A DNA stretch of 7,665 bases from CAZBGL01 sp964491375 (lineage in GTDB: Bacteria > Desulfobacterota > Deferrisomatia > Deferrisomatales > Deferrisomataceae). This document shows, one piece after another, positions 1 through 6,322 of the stretch; the stretch's first letter is position 1, and the number at the start of each line of letters is the position of its first letter. Under the pieces are notes generated by a model, which was not told where the DNA came from, searched no databases, and worked only from the letters and a program-made list of their open reading frames with translations. The position numbers and the translations under genes were made by a program. The stretch spans positions 1-7,665 of the forward strand of contig CAZBGL010000148.1 of NCBI GenBank assembly GCA_964491375.1. The letters are read 5' to 3'.

Positions 1-289
1 CCCAGCCAGCGTCCACGGGCCTATCCCCGCGCATGCGGGGGAACCCAAGCAATGATGCGCGCATCCATCGTCGGGTACGGCCTATCCCCGCGCATGCGGG
101 GGAACCAACATCCCCGGCGCCAAGCGCGGGCCATGGGGGGGCCTATCCCCGCGCATGCGGGGGAACCGCGCTCCGCGATCGGACCATGCGCTGGCCATAG
201 GGCCTATCCCCGCGCATGCGGGGGAACCAGTGCACCCCAAAATATGTGGCCGCCCCAGCCCGGCCTATCCCCGCGCATGCGGGGGAACC
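1..289 (-). CRISPR. Type I-E CRISPR array, 5 identical repeats, 33-bp spacers; distal end outside window
   Basis: Five exact copies of a 28-base repeat lie at 18-45, 79-106, 140-167, 201-228 and 262-289, separated by four 33-base spacers (46-78, 107-139, 168-200, 229-261). Positions 1-17 are part of a fifth spacer cut by the window edge, giving a 61-base period. Read on the minus strand, the repeat begins GGTTCCCCC, contains a 6-bp stem with a 4-base loop (CCCCGC-ATGC-GCGGGG) and ends ATAGGCC. This is the same architecture as the E. coli I-E repeat. By analogy Cas6e would cut after repeat base 21, at the 3' foot of the hairpin. The leader-side repeat is the one at 262-289 next to cas2, so transcription runs leftward. 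All repeats are identical, with no degenerate terminal copy, so the array probably continues beyond position 1. No spacer matches other sequence in this window by eye; targets are unknown. Confidence 0.98.
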
Positions 290-353
290 CCTTGCTTCCA
301 ACTCTGCGGAACCACGAGATAATCTGTGCCTATTGTTGCCAACTCCAGGTCGA
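290..353 (-). promoter_or_regulatory. CRISPR leader between cas2 and the array
   Basis: These 64 bases separate the cas2 stop (354-356) from the first repeat. Their middle (about 314-341) is clearly richer in A and T than the surrounding sequence, as expected for a leader. In type I-E systems the leader carries the promoter for the pre-crRNA and the site where Cas1-Cas2, usually helped by IHF, insert new spacers next to the first repeat. A TTGGCA hexamer and a GATTAT hexamer are present on the minus strand, but their spacing (about 12) is too short for a good sigma-70 promoter, so no promoter is claimed. A weak IHF-like match lies at 309-321. No hairpin with a T-run is visible, so transcripts of the cas genes could also read through into the array. 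Confidence 0.75.
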
Positions 354-683
354 TTAGCGGTCCGCGCGTTCGATCTTCTCAATCCCTTGATCGGTCAGGG
401 GGCTCCGGGTCACGATCAGGCCGTCGAGATCGACAAACGTTCTCGGAGGGGTTCCCAGGGTCCGCAGACCCTGCCCGGCCGGTTCCCGTGGGTCGCTCCA
501 GGTCATCACGATCGATCCGCCGCCGAGTTCGGCGAACCAGTCCTCCAGAACCGACCACACCCGTTCCCGGACCCCAGCGTTCATGCGGGGGCTGGTATAG
601 ATCCCCGGGCCGATCTCCAGCATCACCGAAGCCAGGAACCCCCGGAACCGGTCGGCCACGTCACGGGTCACGATCACCACCAC
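354..683 (-). CDS. cas2: CRISPR-associated endoribonuclease-fold protein Cas2e (adaptation)
   Basis: Small ferredoxin-fold protein that forms the central dimer of the Cas1-Cas2 spacer integrase; in E. coli its structural role, not nuclease activity, is what matters. The 109-residue product aligns with E. coli Cas2: it opens with VVIVTRDVADRFRG, followed by MLEIGPGIYT (21-30), VRERVW (38-43) and the TFVDLDGL strand (82-89) of the I-E subfamily. The acidic residue matching E. coli E9 appears to be Arg7, with Asp8 beside it. It is about 15 residues longer than E. coli Cas2 (94), with a charged C-terminal tail. The start is the first of three consecutive GTG codons, 7 bases after AAGGAG. It overlaps the end of cas1 by 23 bases, implying coupled translation. 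It is the last gene before the leader. Confidence 0.96.
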   Translation of the reverse strand: MVVIVTRDVADRFRGFLASVMLEIGPGIYTSPRMNAGVRERVWSVLEDWFAELGGGSIVMTWSDPREPAGQGLRTLGTPPRTFVDLDGLIVTRSPLTDQGIEKIERADR

Positions 684-1539
684 CGAAAAGCTCCTTGATG
701 CGGTCGATCATTTTGGGGATCACTTTTTCCTTCCGTAGGGTCTCGGCCATCAGTTGCCTTACGCGGCGTTCGATCGGCCCTTGCCATCCGAGGGTGATGT
801 CCCGTACCGCACGGAACGCCACGGGCACGGTCACCTCGGTCCGAAACAGATCGGCAATGTCGAGGACGAACGAGATCCCGGAGTCTTCGTGGATGAACCC
901 CAGTTGCGGAATCGTTCCGGTGGACGCCACCGCGATCATGGCCGCCCCTTCGATGGCCGTGGCCGCGTGATTGATGGCCTGGTTGGGGAGGTCGGCCGCT
1001 TCGGGGCGCGAACGGTCATAACGTCGCCCCGCCCACGGCACACCGTATTTTTTGGCCAAGGCGCGGTACGATTCCTTGATCCGTGCACCCTCGATCCCCC
1101 GCAGCACGTCCAGATCACCGTGGGGAAGGACCTCGCCGAACCGCCACGCGTACATCCGCCGGGCCACCCACGGCCGTCCCTTGCGCTCGTCCGCCCATAG
1201 TTCCACCTGCCGCCGGGCCAGTTGAGAGCGGTCGGGCATGAGCGGAGGGGCGGAGTAGCAGCGCACACCCCCTTCCCCCACAGCCACCAGCCCCGTTCCG
1301 TGCCGGGCGAGCAGGCGCAGGGCGTCGTGGGTCACCGTGCTTCCGGGCCCCAATAGGATCATGGACACCGCCTGGAACGGGACGGCGTAGTCGCCCGCGT
1401 CCAGAAACTCGGAAGCGGAGGCAACGAACCGGAGTGTGCCGTCACGGACGTACAGGTTGCCGTACGCAAGCCAGACCAACCCGTGCCGGTCGGCATGGGG
1501 GACGCGGGCCGTTTCGAGCCCCAACCGGCCGATCAGCAT
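661..1539 (-). CDS. cas1: CRISPR-associated integrase Cas1e
   Basis: Metal-dependent integrase of the adaptation complex; with Cas2 it captures prespacers and inserts them at the leader-repeat junction. The 292-residue protein matches the I-E Cas1 subfamily (E. coli 305). The N-terminal beta domain includes LAYGNLYVRDGTL (24-36). The helical catalytic domain carries the active-site residues: E150 in LRGIEGARIKESY, H217 in LGFIHEDSG, and D227/D230 in SFVLDIADLF. These correspond to E. coli E141, H208, D218 and D221, so the enzyme should be active. The ATG start overlaps the cas6e stop by 7 bases and is preceded by GGAAGGG at a 7-base spacing. The gene's 3' end overlaps cas2. The C-terminal tail (KELFGGGDRDP) is charged and probably flexible. 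Confidence 0.98.
   Translation of the reverse strand: MLIGRLGLETARVPHADRHGLVWLAYGNLYVRDGTLRFVASASEFLDAGDYAVPFQAVSMILLGPGSTVTHDALRLLARHGTGLVAVGEGGVRCYSAPPLMPDRSQLARRQVELWADERKGRPWVARRMYAWRFGEVLPHGDLDVLRGIEGARIKESYRALAKKYGVPWAGRRYDRSRPEAADLPNQAINHAATAIEGAAMIAVASTGTIPQLGFIHEDSGISFVLDIADLFRTEVTVPVAFRAVRDITLGWQGPIERRVRQLMAETLRKEKVIPKMIDRIKELFGGGDRDP
691..696 (-). promoter_or_regulatory. Ribosome binding site of cas2, inside the cas1 coding end
   Basis: AAGGAG on the minus strand lies 7 bases upstream of the GTG at 681-683. It favours the first of three adjacent GTG codons as the cas2 start. It is embedded in the last codons of cas1. Confidence 0.7.
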
Positions 1540-2279
1540 GACCCGGCCCTTCCGGAAGGCCGAAGCAACACCATGCCGAACCCGAACGACCGGTGCCGAC
1601 CCACCCCCCGACGGAGGAGGGCGTGGAATCGCTCCGGGTCCGCCACGACCAGGGTGCCCCGGAACCGCACGTCGGGCCGCTCCACGGCAGACGCCGTGCG
1701 GGCCCGGTTTCGCCGGACCAGCCGGACCCTTCGAAAGGAGATCATCCGGGCGTGCCCGAGCCGGGCTCCGCCGGAGCGGGCCAGGGCATCCGCGAGCCAG
1801 TCGCGATACACGGCTTCACGCTCCAAGGGCGCTTCCGGAGCGGCCCAGGCGCGAGCGAGGAACACGTCCACTTCGGCGCCTTTTCGGCATGGCCCGTGCT
1901 GGGGCCCCCGCACCACGGGGCACACCCTCGTTTCGAACTCGAACACCGCGCCTCGAGGCCAGGTTGCAGGCATGGGCTTGGAAGCCAAGCCGCGCCAGTC
2001 CACCGCTTCCCAGGCTTCGGGATCGGCGAACCGCTCGGCATGGGTTTTCAGTTCTTTCGCAGGCCGGTCCGTATACCCCAACACGCGCAGGGTTCCCCGG
2101 CCCCGCCGTTCTACGGTGAACGGCTTGGGCGCGTGCTCGCCGAACAGGCGTCCCAGGAGGCAGTGAGCGGCGTAGCCGTCGTCCATCGGATGGGGCGGAA
2201 GTCTCTGGGCCCGAAGGAAACGCTCGTACGCGAGGGCGTCGGATACGGGGACCCGGAGCATGTACAACCGTTCAGTCAT
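1533..2279 (-). CDS. cas6e: Cas6e (Cse3/CasE) pre-crRNA endoribonuclease
   Basis: RAMP-fold ribonuclease that cuts each repeat transcript 3' of its hairpin and then stays bound to the crRNA 3' stem-loop as the head of Cascade. The 248-residue product is longer than E. coli CasE (199) or the Thermus homologue (about 211). The C-terminal half is diagnostic: a GTLVVADPERF strand, then the glycine-rich loop GVGRHRSFGFGM (225-236), matching the GVGPGKALGLGL loop of Thermus Cse3. Y36 and H39 (GYAAH) form a YxxH pair like the catalytic Tyr and His of Thermus Cse3. The added length appears to lie in the central part (about 65-135) and around 185-205. The ATG start overlaps the cas5e stop by 8 bases and has GGAG 9 bases upstream. 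Residue assignment by alignment from memory is the main uncertainty. Confidence 0.94.
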   Translation of the reverse strand: MTERLYMLRVPVSDALAYERFLRAQRLPPHPMDDGYAAHCLLGRLFGEHAPKPFTVERRGRGTLRVLGYTDRPAKELKTHAERFADPEAWEAVDWRGLASKPMPATWPRGAVFEFETRVCPVVRGPQHGPCRKGAEVDVFLARAWAAPEAPLEREAVYRDWLADALARSGGARLGHARMISFRRVRLVRRNRARTASAVERPDVRFRGTLVVADPERFHALLRRGVGRHRSFGFGMVLLRPSGRAGSC

Positions 2280-3006
2280 GGCTCGTTTCTCCCGGTTCTA
2301 GAAGCCCTTCCCAGACCCACCGAGAGCCCGTGTGGATCTGGTTGGCCCAGTCCCTGAGGTCAAAGACCTCCGCGAGCCGGCACCGCCCGGACGGGGTCGG
2401 GCCTTCGTCCGCCGGCCATTGGGCGGGCCAGGGCGGCGCCGGCTCTTCCTGTTCCCCGTGTGGGGGTTCCATCGACAGAATGTCCCGCAGACAGGGGCCT
2501 TCCCTGCGACCCACCAGGAGGGGGCGCGAAGGGAGGCAGCTCTTCCGGCCCAAGAACAACGGCCGGGCCGGGCGGTGAAGCGCCGATTGAAGATCGTCCA
2601 GGGTCGGGGCGGTAGACGGCTCGGTCAGGGTCAGGACCACGGTGATCACCCGGTCGGCCCAGTAGTGGCGAAACCGGATGTGGGTGCCCGTCTTCGCGGG
2701 CCCCCCGGCCCTGCCCTCGGGCCTTCCCCAGGTGGTCCAGCCCTCCCCCAGGAAGGGCTGGCCCAGATCCACGGTCTGGTAGTCCACCTGTTCAATCCCG
2801 GGTTGGTCCGCACGGGCTGCAAACCGAAGACGCTCCTGAAGTTGCTGGGTACGATGGAAGTCCCGGTGGGTGTACCCCAGGGCGTTGGCCAGAAGCCCGG
2901 CCAGCATGGACGCCGCGGGAAACGCCTGCACCGGCCGGAGGTTGTCCACCGCAGGCCCGCCCAACGCCATCATGGGACCTTCCAGGCACAGCACCAGCGC
3001 GTCCAT
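2272..3006 (-). CDS. cas5e: Cas5e (CasD), Cascade subunit binding the crRNA 5' handle
   Basis: RAMP protein that caps the crRNA 5' handle and links the Cas7 backbone to Cse1. The 244-residue product (E. coli CasD 224) starts with a typical Cas5 strand, ALVLCLEGPMMALGG (3-17), followed by VDNLRPVQAFPAASMLAGLLANALG (20-44), which corresponds to the E. coli segment TRPTGRFPTRSGLLGLLGACLG. Later come HYWADRVITVVLTL (114-127) and PLFLGRKSCLPSRPLLVG (149-166), matching E. coli PYLGRRSCPLTHPLFLG. The open frame extends 202 codons further upstream, but that part is the shadow of cas7. The ATG chosen shares one base with the cas7 stop (TGATG). Its Shine-Dalgarno is weak (GGGTGG at best), so it is probably translated by re-initiation after cas7. 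Confidence 0.96.
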   Translation of the reverse strand: MDALVLCLEGPMMALGGPAVDNLRPVQAFPAASMLAGLLANALGYTHRDFHRTQQLQERLRFAARADQPGIEQVDYQTVDLGQPFLGEGWTTWGRPEGRAGGPAKTGTHIRFRHYWADRVITVVLTLTEPSTAPTLDDLQSALHRPARPLFLGRKSCLPSRPLLVGRREGPCLRDILSMEPPHGEQEEPAPPWPAQWPADEGPTPSGRCRLAEVFDLRDWANQIHTGSRWVWEGLLEPGETSHD

Positions 3007-4196
3007 CACGCCACCCGGTCCGCGGCCCATGCGGCCAGTTCGTGCAGCGATCCGCAGGGCTCTGCGCCGGCCAAGGGGCTGGCCTGGCTCAGGCTCACGT
3101 ACCGGCGGACATTGCCCGGTGCGTACACCTCGTCGAACCGCTCCAGGTACGAGGCCAGGGCCTGGTACGCCTCGGCGAGCACGTTCCCCCGCGCTGGAAC
3201 CGGCTTCAGAAAGGCGTTGGCCAGGGTACACGGCTGGGCATCGCCGGCCTCCACCATGACGAAGTCCGCGTAAGCATACGGTGCGGTGGAGCCCCGTTTG
3301 GCCCCGGGCGACACCGTGGCCACCAGTCGCACCAGCCGGGCCACCACCTCGGAAGCCAGGCGGCGGTCGGCCCCGAGCCAGTCCTTCTGCTCGCACCCCT
3401 CGAGGTTCGACACCAAAAGGGGCACGTCCACGACCACATAGCCGTAAAACAGGCCGCTCGTGAGTTCGGCGGAACCGATGTGTCCGCTTCCCAGTTCCGC
3501 CTCCTCGGCTTCGGGCCCTTGGAGCAGGTCGTCCACGGCCGAGAAGTAGTCGGCCTCGGCCTCTTCGGCGTGCACCGTGAAGGCGTGGGCCACGTGGACG
3601 GCTGCGTCGCATCGGGCCAGGTTGTCGCTCGTGACCATGCGGCCGAATAGGGCCGCGTCGAGCCCGGTCCCAAGCCGCAGGGCTTGGAGGTTTCGCCGGA
3701 TCTCCTTCGTCCGCTCCTTGGCGGCTTTAGCCGCGACGTCGGCATCCCCGTTGTCTCGGCAAAGCTCCTCTGCGATCCACTTCAAGTACTCCACCTCGGG
3801 CCGTCCGAGAACGGTGACCTGGTTGGTCTGCAGGCCGTCACTGCCCTTGGCTTTGTCCTTTTTCCCGAGCACCTCGGTCATCAACGCACCCACAACCGCG
3901 TCCACCACCTCCGGGGCGTGCCCTTTTTCCTTGAGCGGCCCCGCGATCTCCCTTTCAAACGTGTGGCGCGAGCGGATGGCGAAGGGGACGGGCCTTCCCG
4001 TGTTCGGGTCCGGGATCTCCTTCAGGGCTCCCTGACCCTCAAAGGTACGCCAGTGCCGCTTGAGGCATTGGGACGAGATGCGCGTGCGCGTGACGCCTCC
4101 GAAGGGAATGCGCTTGGCGAACCCCACGTCGTCACGGTTGAGCAACGAGGCGGGATAGGCTGTGAGGAAATGGATCTGAACGAATCGGCTGGGCAT
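3006..4196 (-). CDS. cas7e: Cas7e (Cse4/CasC), Cascade backbone subunit
   Basis: Backbone protein of Cascade; six copies wrap the crRNA spacer in the E. coli complex. The 396-residue product (E. coli CasC 363) has clear family signatures: VQIHFLTAYPASLLNRDD (6-23), GVTRTRISSQCLKRHWR (34-50), ALFGRMVTSDN (182-192), HVAHAFTVHA (201-210), DYFSAVDDL (216-224) and SPGAKRGSTAPYA (296-308). Each has a counterpart in E. coli CasC, for example LNRDD, RVRISSQSLKR, ALSGRMATSG, IAHAITTH, WFTAVDDL and PGAKQRTYAAF. An acidic stretch, GPEAEEAEL (227-235), lies just before the GSGHIGSAELTSGLFYGY region. The ATG start lies 7 bases after a perfect AAGGAGG, the strongest ribosome site seen in the locus, which fits the high copy number needed. 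Confidence 0.98.
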   Translation of the reverse strand: MPSRFVQIHFLTAYPASLLNRDDVGFAKRIPFGGVTRTRISSQCLKRHWRTFEGQGALKEIPDPNTGRPVPFAIRSRHTFEREIAGPLKEKGHAPEVVDAVVGALMTEVLGKKDKAKGSDGLQTNQVTVLGRPEVEYLKWIAEELCRDNGDADVAAKAAKERTKEIRRNLQALRLGTGLDAALFGRMVTSDNLARCDAAVHVAHAFTVHAEEAEADYFSAVDDLLQGPEAEEAELGSGHIGSAELTSGLFYGYVVVDVPLLVSNLEGCEQKDWLGADRRLASEVVARLVRLVATVSPGAKRGSTAPYAYADFVMVEAGDAQPCTLANAFLKPVPARGNVLAEAYQALASYLERFDEVYAPGNVRRYVSLSQASPLAGAEPCGSLHELAAWAADRVA

Positions 4197-4203
4197 GATC
4201 GGT

Positions 4204-4210
4204 CCTCCTT
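4204..4210 (-). promoter_or_regulatory. Strong ribosome binding site of cas7e, overlapping the cse2 stop
   Basis: A perfect AAGGAGG on the minus strand lies 7 bases before the cas7 ATG. The TAA stop of cse2 (4209-4211) shares its last two bases with this site (TAAGGAGG), so ribosomes ending cse2 sit on the cas7 initiation signal. Confidence 0.85.
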
Positions 4211-4760
4211 ACGTCGATGCGTTTTGGGACTCGAAAAGGGTGTTGAAGAACCTCCGGGCGAAATCGCGGCGGACTCGTTCGGCCCACTCCGGCGAGCGCT
4301 CGGGGTCGGCGAGGAGCAACTCGGCCAACGGAACCCAGTCGAACCCCACCCCCTTGGAAGAAAGGAACGCAACCGCGGCCCGCACCTGGCGCGCCCGCTC
4401 GGCTCCGCGCGATCTCAGAAGGCGCAGGAAGCGCAGTTCGGCGTATCCGGTCCGCGCCAGAACGGTCGCCGGATGGGCTCCGGCCTCCGGCAAACGGGCC
4501 ATGTTCGACAGGATCACCGCCCAGGCCGTCTCGGCGTGCTCCCGGGCCTCTGGTTCCCTGGGCAGCGGCCAGAGGGGTTCCACGTACACGGCCAGAGCCC
4601 GCCAGAACGAGGGGCTCTCGGGCGCCTCAGGATGCTCGCGCCGGAGGGCTGCCAGGTCCCCCGGCGAGAACGCGCCCGACCGCATGGCGGCGAGCACGGC
4701 CCTGACCGCCTGGGCCCATCCGGGTTCGGTGCGCCGGTCCGCGGCTTCCGACGTGTTCAT
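4209..4760 (-). CDS. cse2: Cse2 (CasB), Cascade small subunit
   Basis: All-helical small subunit; two copies form the inner belly of Cascade and stabilise the displaced target strand (R-loop). The 183-residue product (E. coli CasB 160) is not strongly conserved, as usual for this family, but its size, position between cse1 and cas7, helical arginine-rich composition and the ending GFDWVPLAELL ... WAERVRRDFARRFF resemble the E. coli C-terminus (VLDWPLMARML ... RQQLLEDFVL). LARTGYAELRFLRLLRSRG (101-119) matches the segment ALANSGRINERRIFQLIRAD. The frame is open for 172 codons further upstream, but that is antisense-free shadow of cse1. The ATG in an ATGA overlap with the cse1 stop, behind AGGAGGT, is clearly the start. 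Identity is partly from context. Confidence 0.92.
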   Translation of the reverse strand: MNTSEAADRRTEPGWAQAVRAVLAAMRSGAFSPGDLAALRREHPEAPESPSFWRALAVYVEPLWPLPREPEAREHAETAWAVILSNMARLPEAGAHPATVLARTGYAELRFLRLLRSRGAERARQVRAAVAFLSSKGVGFDWVPLAELLLADPERSPEWAERVRRDFARRFFNTLFESQNAST

Positions 4761-6292
4761 GGTGCCACCTCCTCGGACGGCTCGGGTGAAAGTTCCGGAA
4801 AGTGTTTGAAAAACCCACGCTCCAGAATGGCCCACGCCCGGGCCGTGGCCCTGTAGCGGCGAGCCTCGGGCACGGGAAGCGAACGCTCGGCTCGGCGCAG
4901 CACCCGGCGGGCGGTGCGGCGCAACCGTTCGGCCCACCGCTGGCGGCGCTCCTGGGGGGGGCGTTCCCATTCGGACCACAGAGCCTCGAAGAACACTTGG
5001 TCCACCGCCCGGTGGAACTCCGCAACGAACGCCTCGACACGGCGATCCCGGAAGTCGAGCGTTCCGGGATCGCCCTGTGCCAGGCTCAGGAGGGCGGGTT
5101 TGAGGATGCTTCGTTCGGCCGTGGCCGCGTCTTCGACCCGGGAACGGCTGACCGCTGCTAGGGACTCGCGTTGGGGGCCGAACAACAGGCTTTGGCGTAC
5201 CCGCCCCGGAATCGGTACCCAGCGCTCGTGGAGCCCTGCGGTCCCACCCTGCTCCCGGGCCAGGGCAAGACACCACAGCACCATCTCTTCGGGATCTTCC
5301 GGAAGATAACGCTGGGAGGGAGCGGGAGCGTACGCGCTCTGGAACAGGATTTCGTGCACCAGGCGGTAGTCGAACCCGCGAGGGCCGACGTTGAGGGCCG
5401 CGCCGTCCTCGCGGCGGACCGGGATCCAGGGATCCCCTACGTTGCCCTTGAGGGCCTCACCGGCCACGCGGGCACGCTGGGTGGGTTTGCGGTAGGCGAC
5501 GATGGCGTCGCGTTCGGCTGCCAGTCGGACGCGCCGGCACACCTCCAGGGCATACGGATCGATTTCGACCACGGGGATCGGGGCGTTCCCGTCCCAGGGC
5601 TCGAGCCACAAGAGCCGGTGGGTACAGGAAAACGGGTGCCGGTCCAGGATCTCACTCCGGCGAACCAGCAGCGCCTTCACGTCCCGCCGGAACCGCTCGC
5701 CCCATCCGGGCCCGGGCACGAGGGTCACCATCGGGCGGCTGGCGTATCCCCCATTCATTCGGACGATCCCGTGGTTCCCCCGGCCGGTGTACCCGTTGAG
5801 CGTCTGGAGGCACGCCAGAGTGAACACCCACTGGTCCGGGTCTGGGCGTACCGCCCGCGAGGACTTCACGTCGTGGTTCCGGGCGGTCACCAGGACGTCC
5901 AGGGAGTCCGGGTGGAGGATCGGCCCGGCATACTCTCGAAGGTTCCCTTCGGGGACGGGCGGCTGGAAAAATGCGGGGAGGGAGACGTCGGGCACGATCA
6001 GCGTCCACGGTTCGTCCGCCGGGTACGCCCGGGTCAGCCCCCTGAGGCGTTCGGACCACGTGCCGGGATCATCCGAAGGGTCGCCTTGGCCCGCATCGAT
6101 CAGGGCCAGCGCAGCTACCTGCACGAGGAGGCAGTACCACGCCTGCACCTGGTGGGGGGCCAAGCCGGGGAATCCGATCACCTCGTCCCCGGCCGCCAGG
6201 AGCCCCAGCACCTCGGGCAGCGTGGCCCGGCGGGAACGCTCCTGCCGGGTGTGCACGCGGATCAGTGGCTCGGTGAGAAGGTTCCCGTACAT
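4757..6292 (-). CDS. cse1: Cse1 (CasA/Cas8e), Cascade large subunit
   Basis: Large subunit of Cascade that reads the PAM, opens the target DNA and recruits Cas3. The 511-residue length is close to E. coli CasA (502). Family features: an N-terminal NLLTEPLIRV (4-13), corresponding to E. coli NLLIDNWIPV; a helical WYCLLVQVAALALID segment (52-66); and a C-terminal arginine-rich helical part (about 415-505) that fits the four-helix bundle, with RRYRATARAWAIL (478-490) resembling E. coli ISTLALARATLY. The middle is divergent: where E. coli has its glycine-rich PAM-facing loop region, this protein has LNGYTGRGNHGIVRMNGGYASRP (165-187). No zinc-binding CxxC pair is visible, unlike E. coli. It starts 30 bases after the cas3 stop behind GGAGG and ends in a 4-base overlap with cse2. 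PAM-contact residues cannot be assigned by eye. Confidence 0.95.
   Translation of the reverse strand: MYGNLLTEPLIRVHTRQERSRRATLPEVLGLLAAGDEVIGFPGLAPHQVQAWYCLLVQVAALALIDAGQGDPSDDPGTWSERLRGLTRAYPADEPWTLIVPDVSLPAFFQPPVPEGNLREYAGPILHPDSLDVLVTARNHDVKSSRAVRPDPDQWVFTLACLQTLNGYTGRGNHGIVRMNGGYASRPMVTLVPGPGWGERFRRDVKALLVRRSEILDRHPFSCTHRLLWLEPWDGNAPIPVVEIDPYALEVCRRVRLAAERDAIVAYRKPTQRARVAGEALKGNVGDPWIPVRREDGAALNVGPRGFDYRLVHEILFQSAYAPAPSQRYLPEDPEEMVLWCLALAREQGGTAGLHERWVPIPGRVRQSLLFGPQRESLAAVSRSRVEDAATAERSILKPALLSLAQGDPGTLDFRDRRVEAFVAEFHRAVDQVFFEALWSEWERPPQERRQRWAERLRRTARRVLRRAERSLPVPEARRYRATARAWAILERGFFKHFPELSPEPSEEVAP
4767..4773 (-). promoter_or_regulatory. Ribosome binding site of cse2
   Basis: AGGAGGT on the minus strand lies 6 bases before the ATG at 4758-4760. 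It fixes the cse2 start and rules out the upstream in-frame extension inside cse1. Confidence 0.8.
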
Positions 6293-6299
6293 TCCTCAT

Positions 6300-6304
6300 C
6301 CTCC
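6300..6304 (-). promoter_or_regulatory. Ribosome binding site of cse1
   Basis: GGAGG on the minus strand lies 7 bases before the cse1 ATG at 6290-6292, in the 30-base gap after cas3. A closer ATG at 6297-6299 is out of frame and too near the site. This gap is the largest between any two cas genes here and holds no visible terminator. Confidence 0.7.
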
Positions 6305-6322
6305 AGCCGGTTGTGGACGTTT

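Noticed and set aside
1..289. Self-targeting spacers against the neighbouring cas genes
   Set aside because: No extended match between any spacer and the rest of the window was seen by eye; the rest of the genome could not be checked.
290..353. Sigma-70 promoter in the leader (TTGGCA with GATTAT)
   Set aside because: The spacing is about 12 bases, far from the usual 16-18, and both hexamers are imperfect; not enough to call.
52..382. Open frames on both strands across the array, giving proteins with repeated SPRMRGN or PAHAGEP motifs
   Set aside because: These are translations of the CRISPR repeats, a well-known annotation artefact; the period is exactly the 61-base repeat-spacer unit and no ribosome site supports them.
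2272..3612. 446-codon version of cas5
   Set aside because: The first 202 codons overlap cas7 in another frame and are arginine/glycine-rich shadow sequence; Cas5 homology starts at the ATG at 3004-3006.
4209..5276. 355-codon version of cse2
   Set aside because: The upstream 172 codons are a shadow of cse1. The ATG at 4758-4760 with AGGAGGT and an ATGA overlap gives a product of normal Cse2 length.
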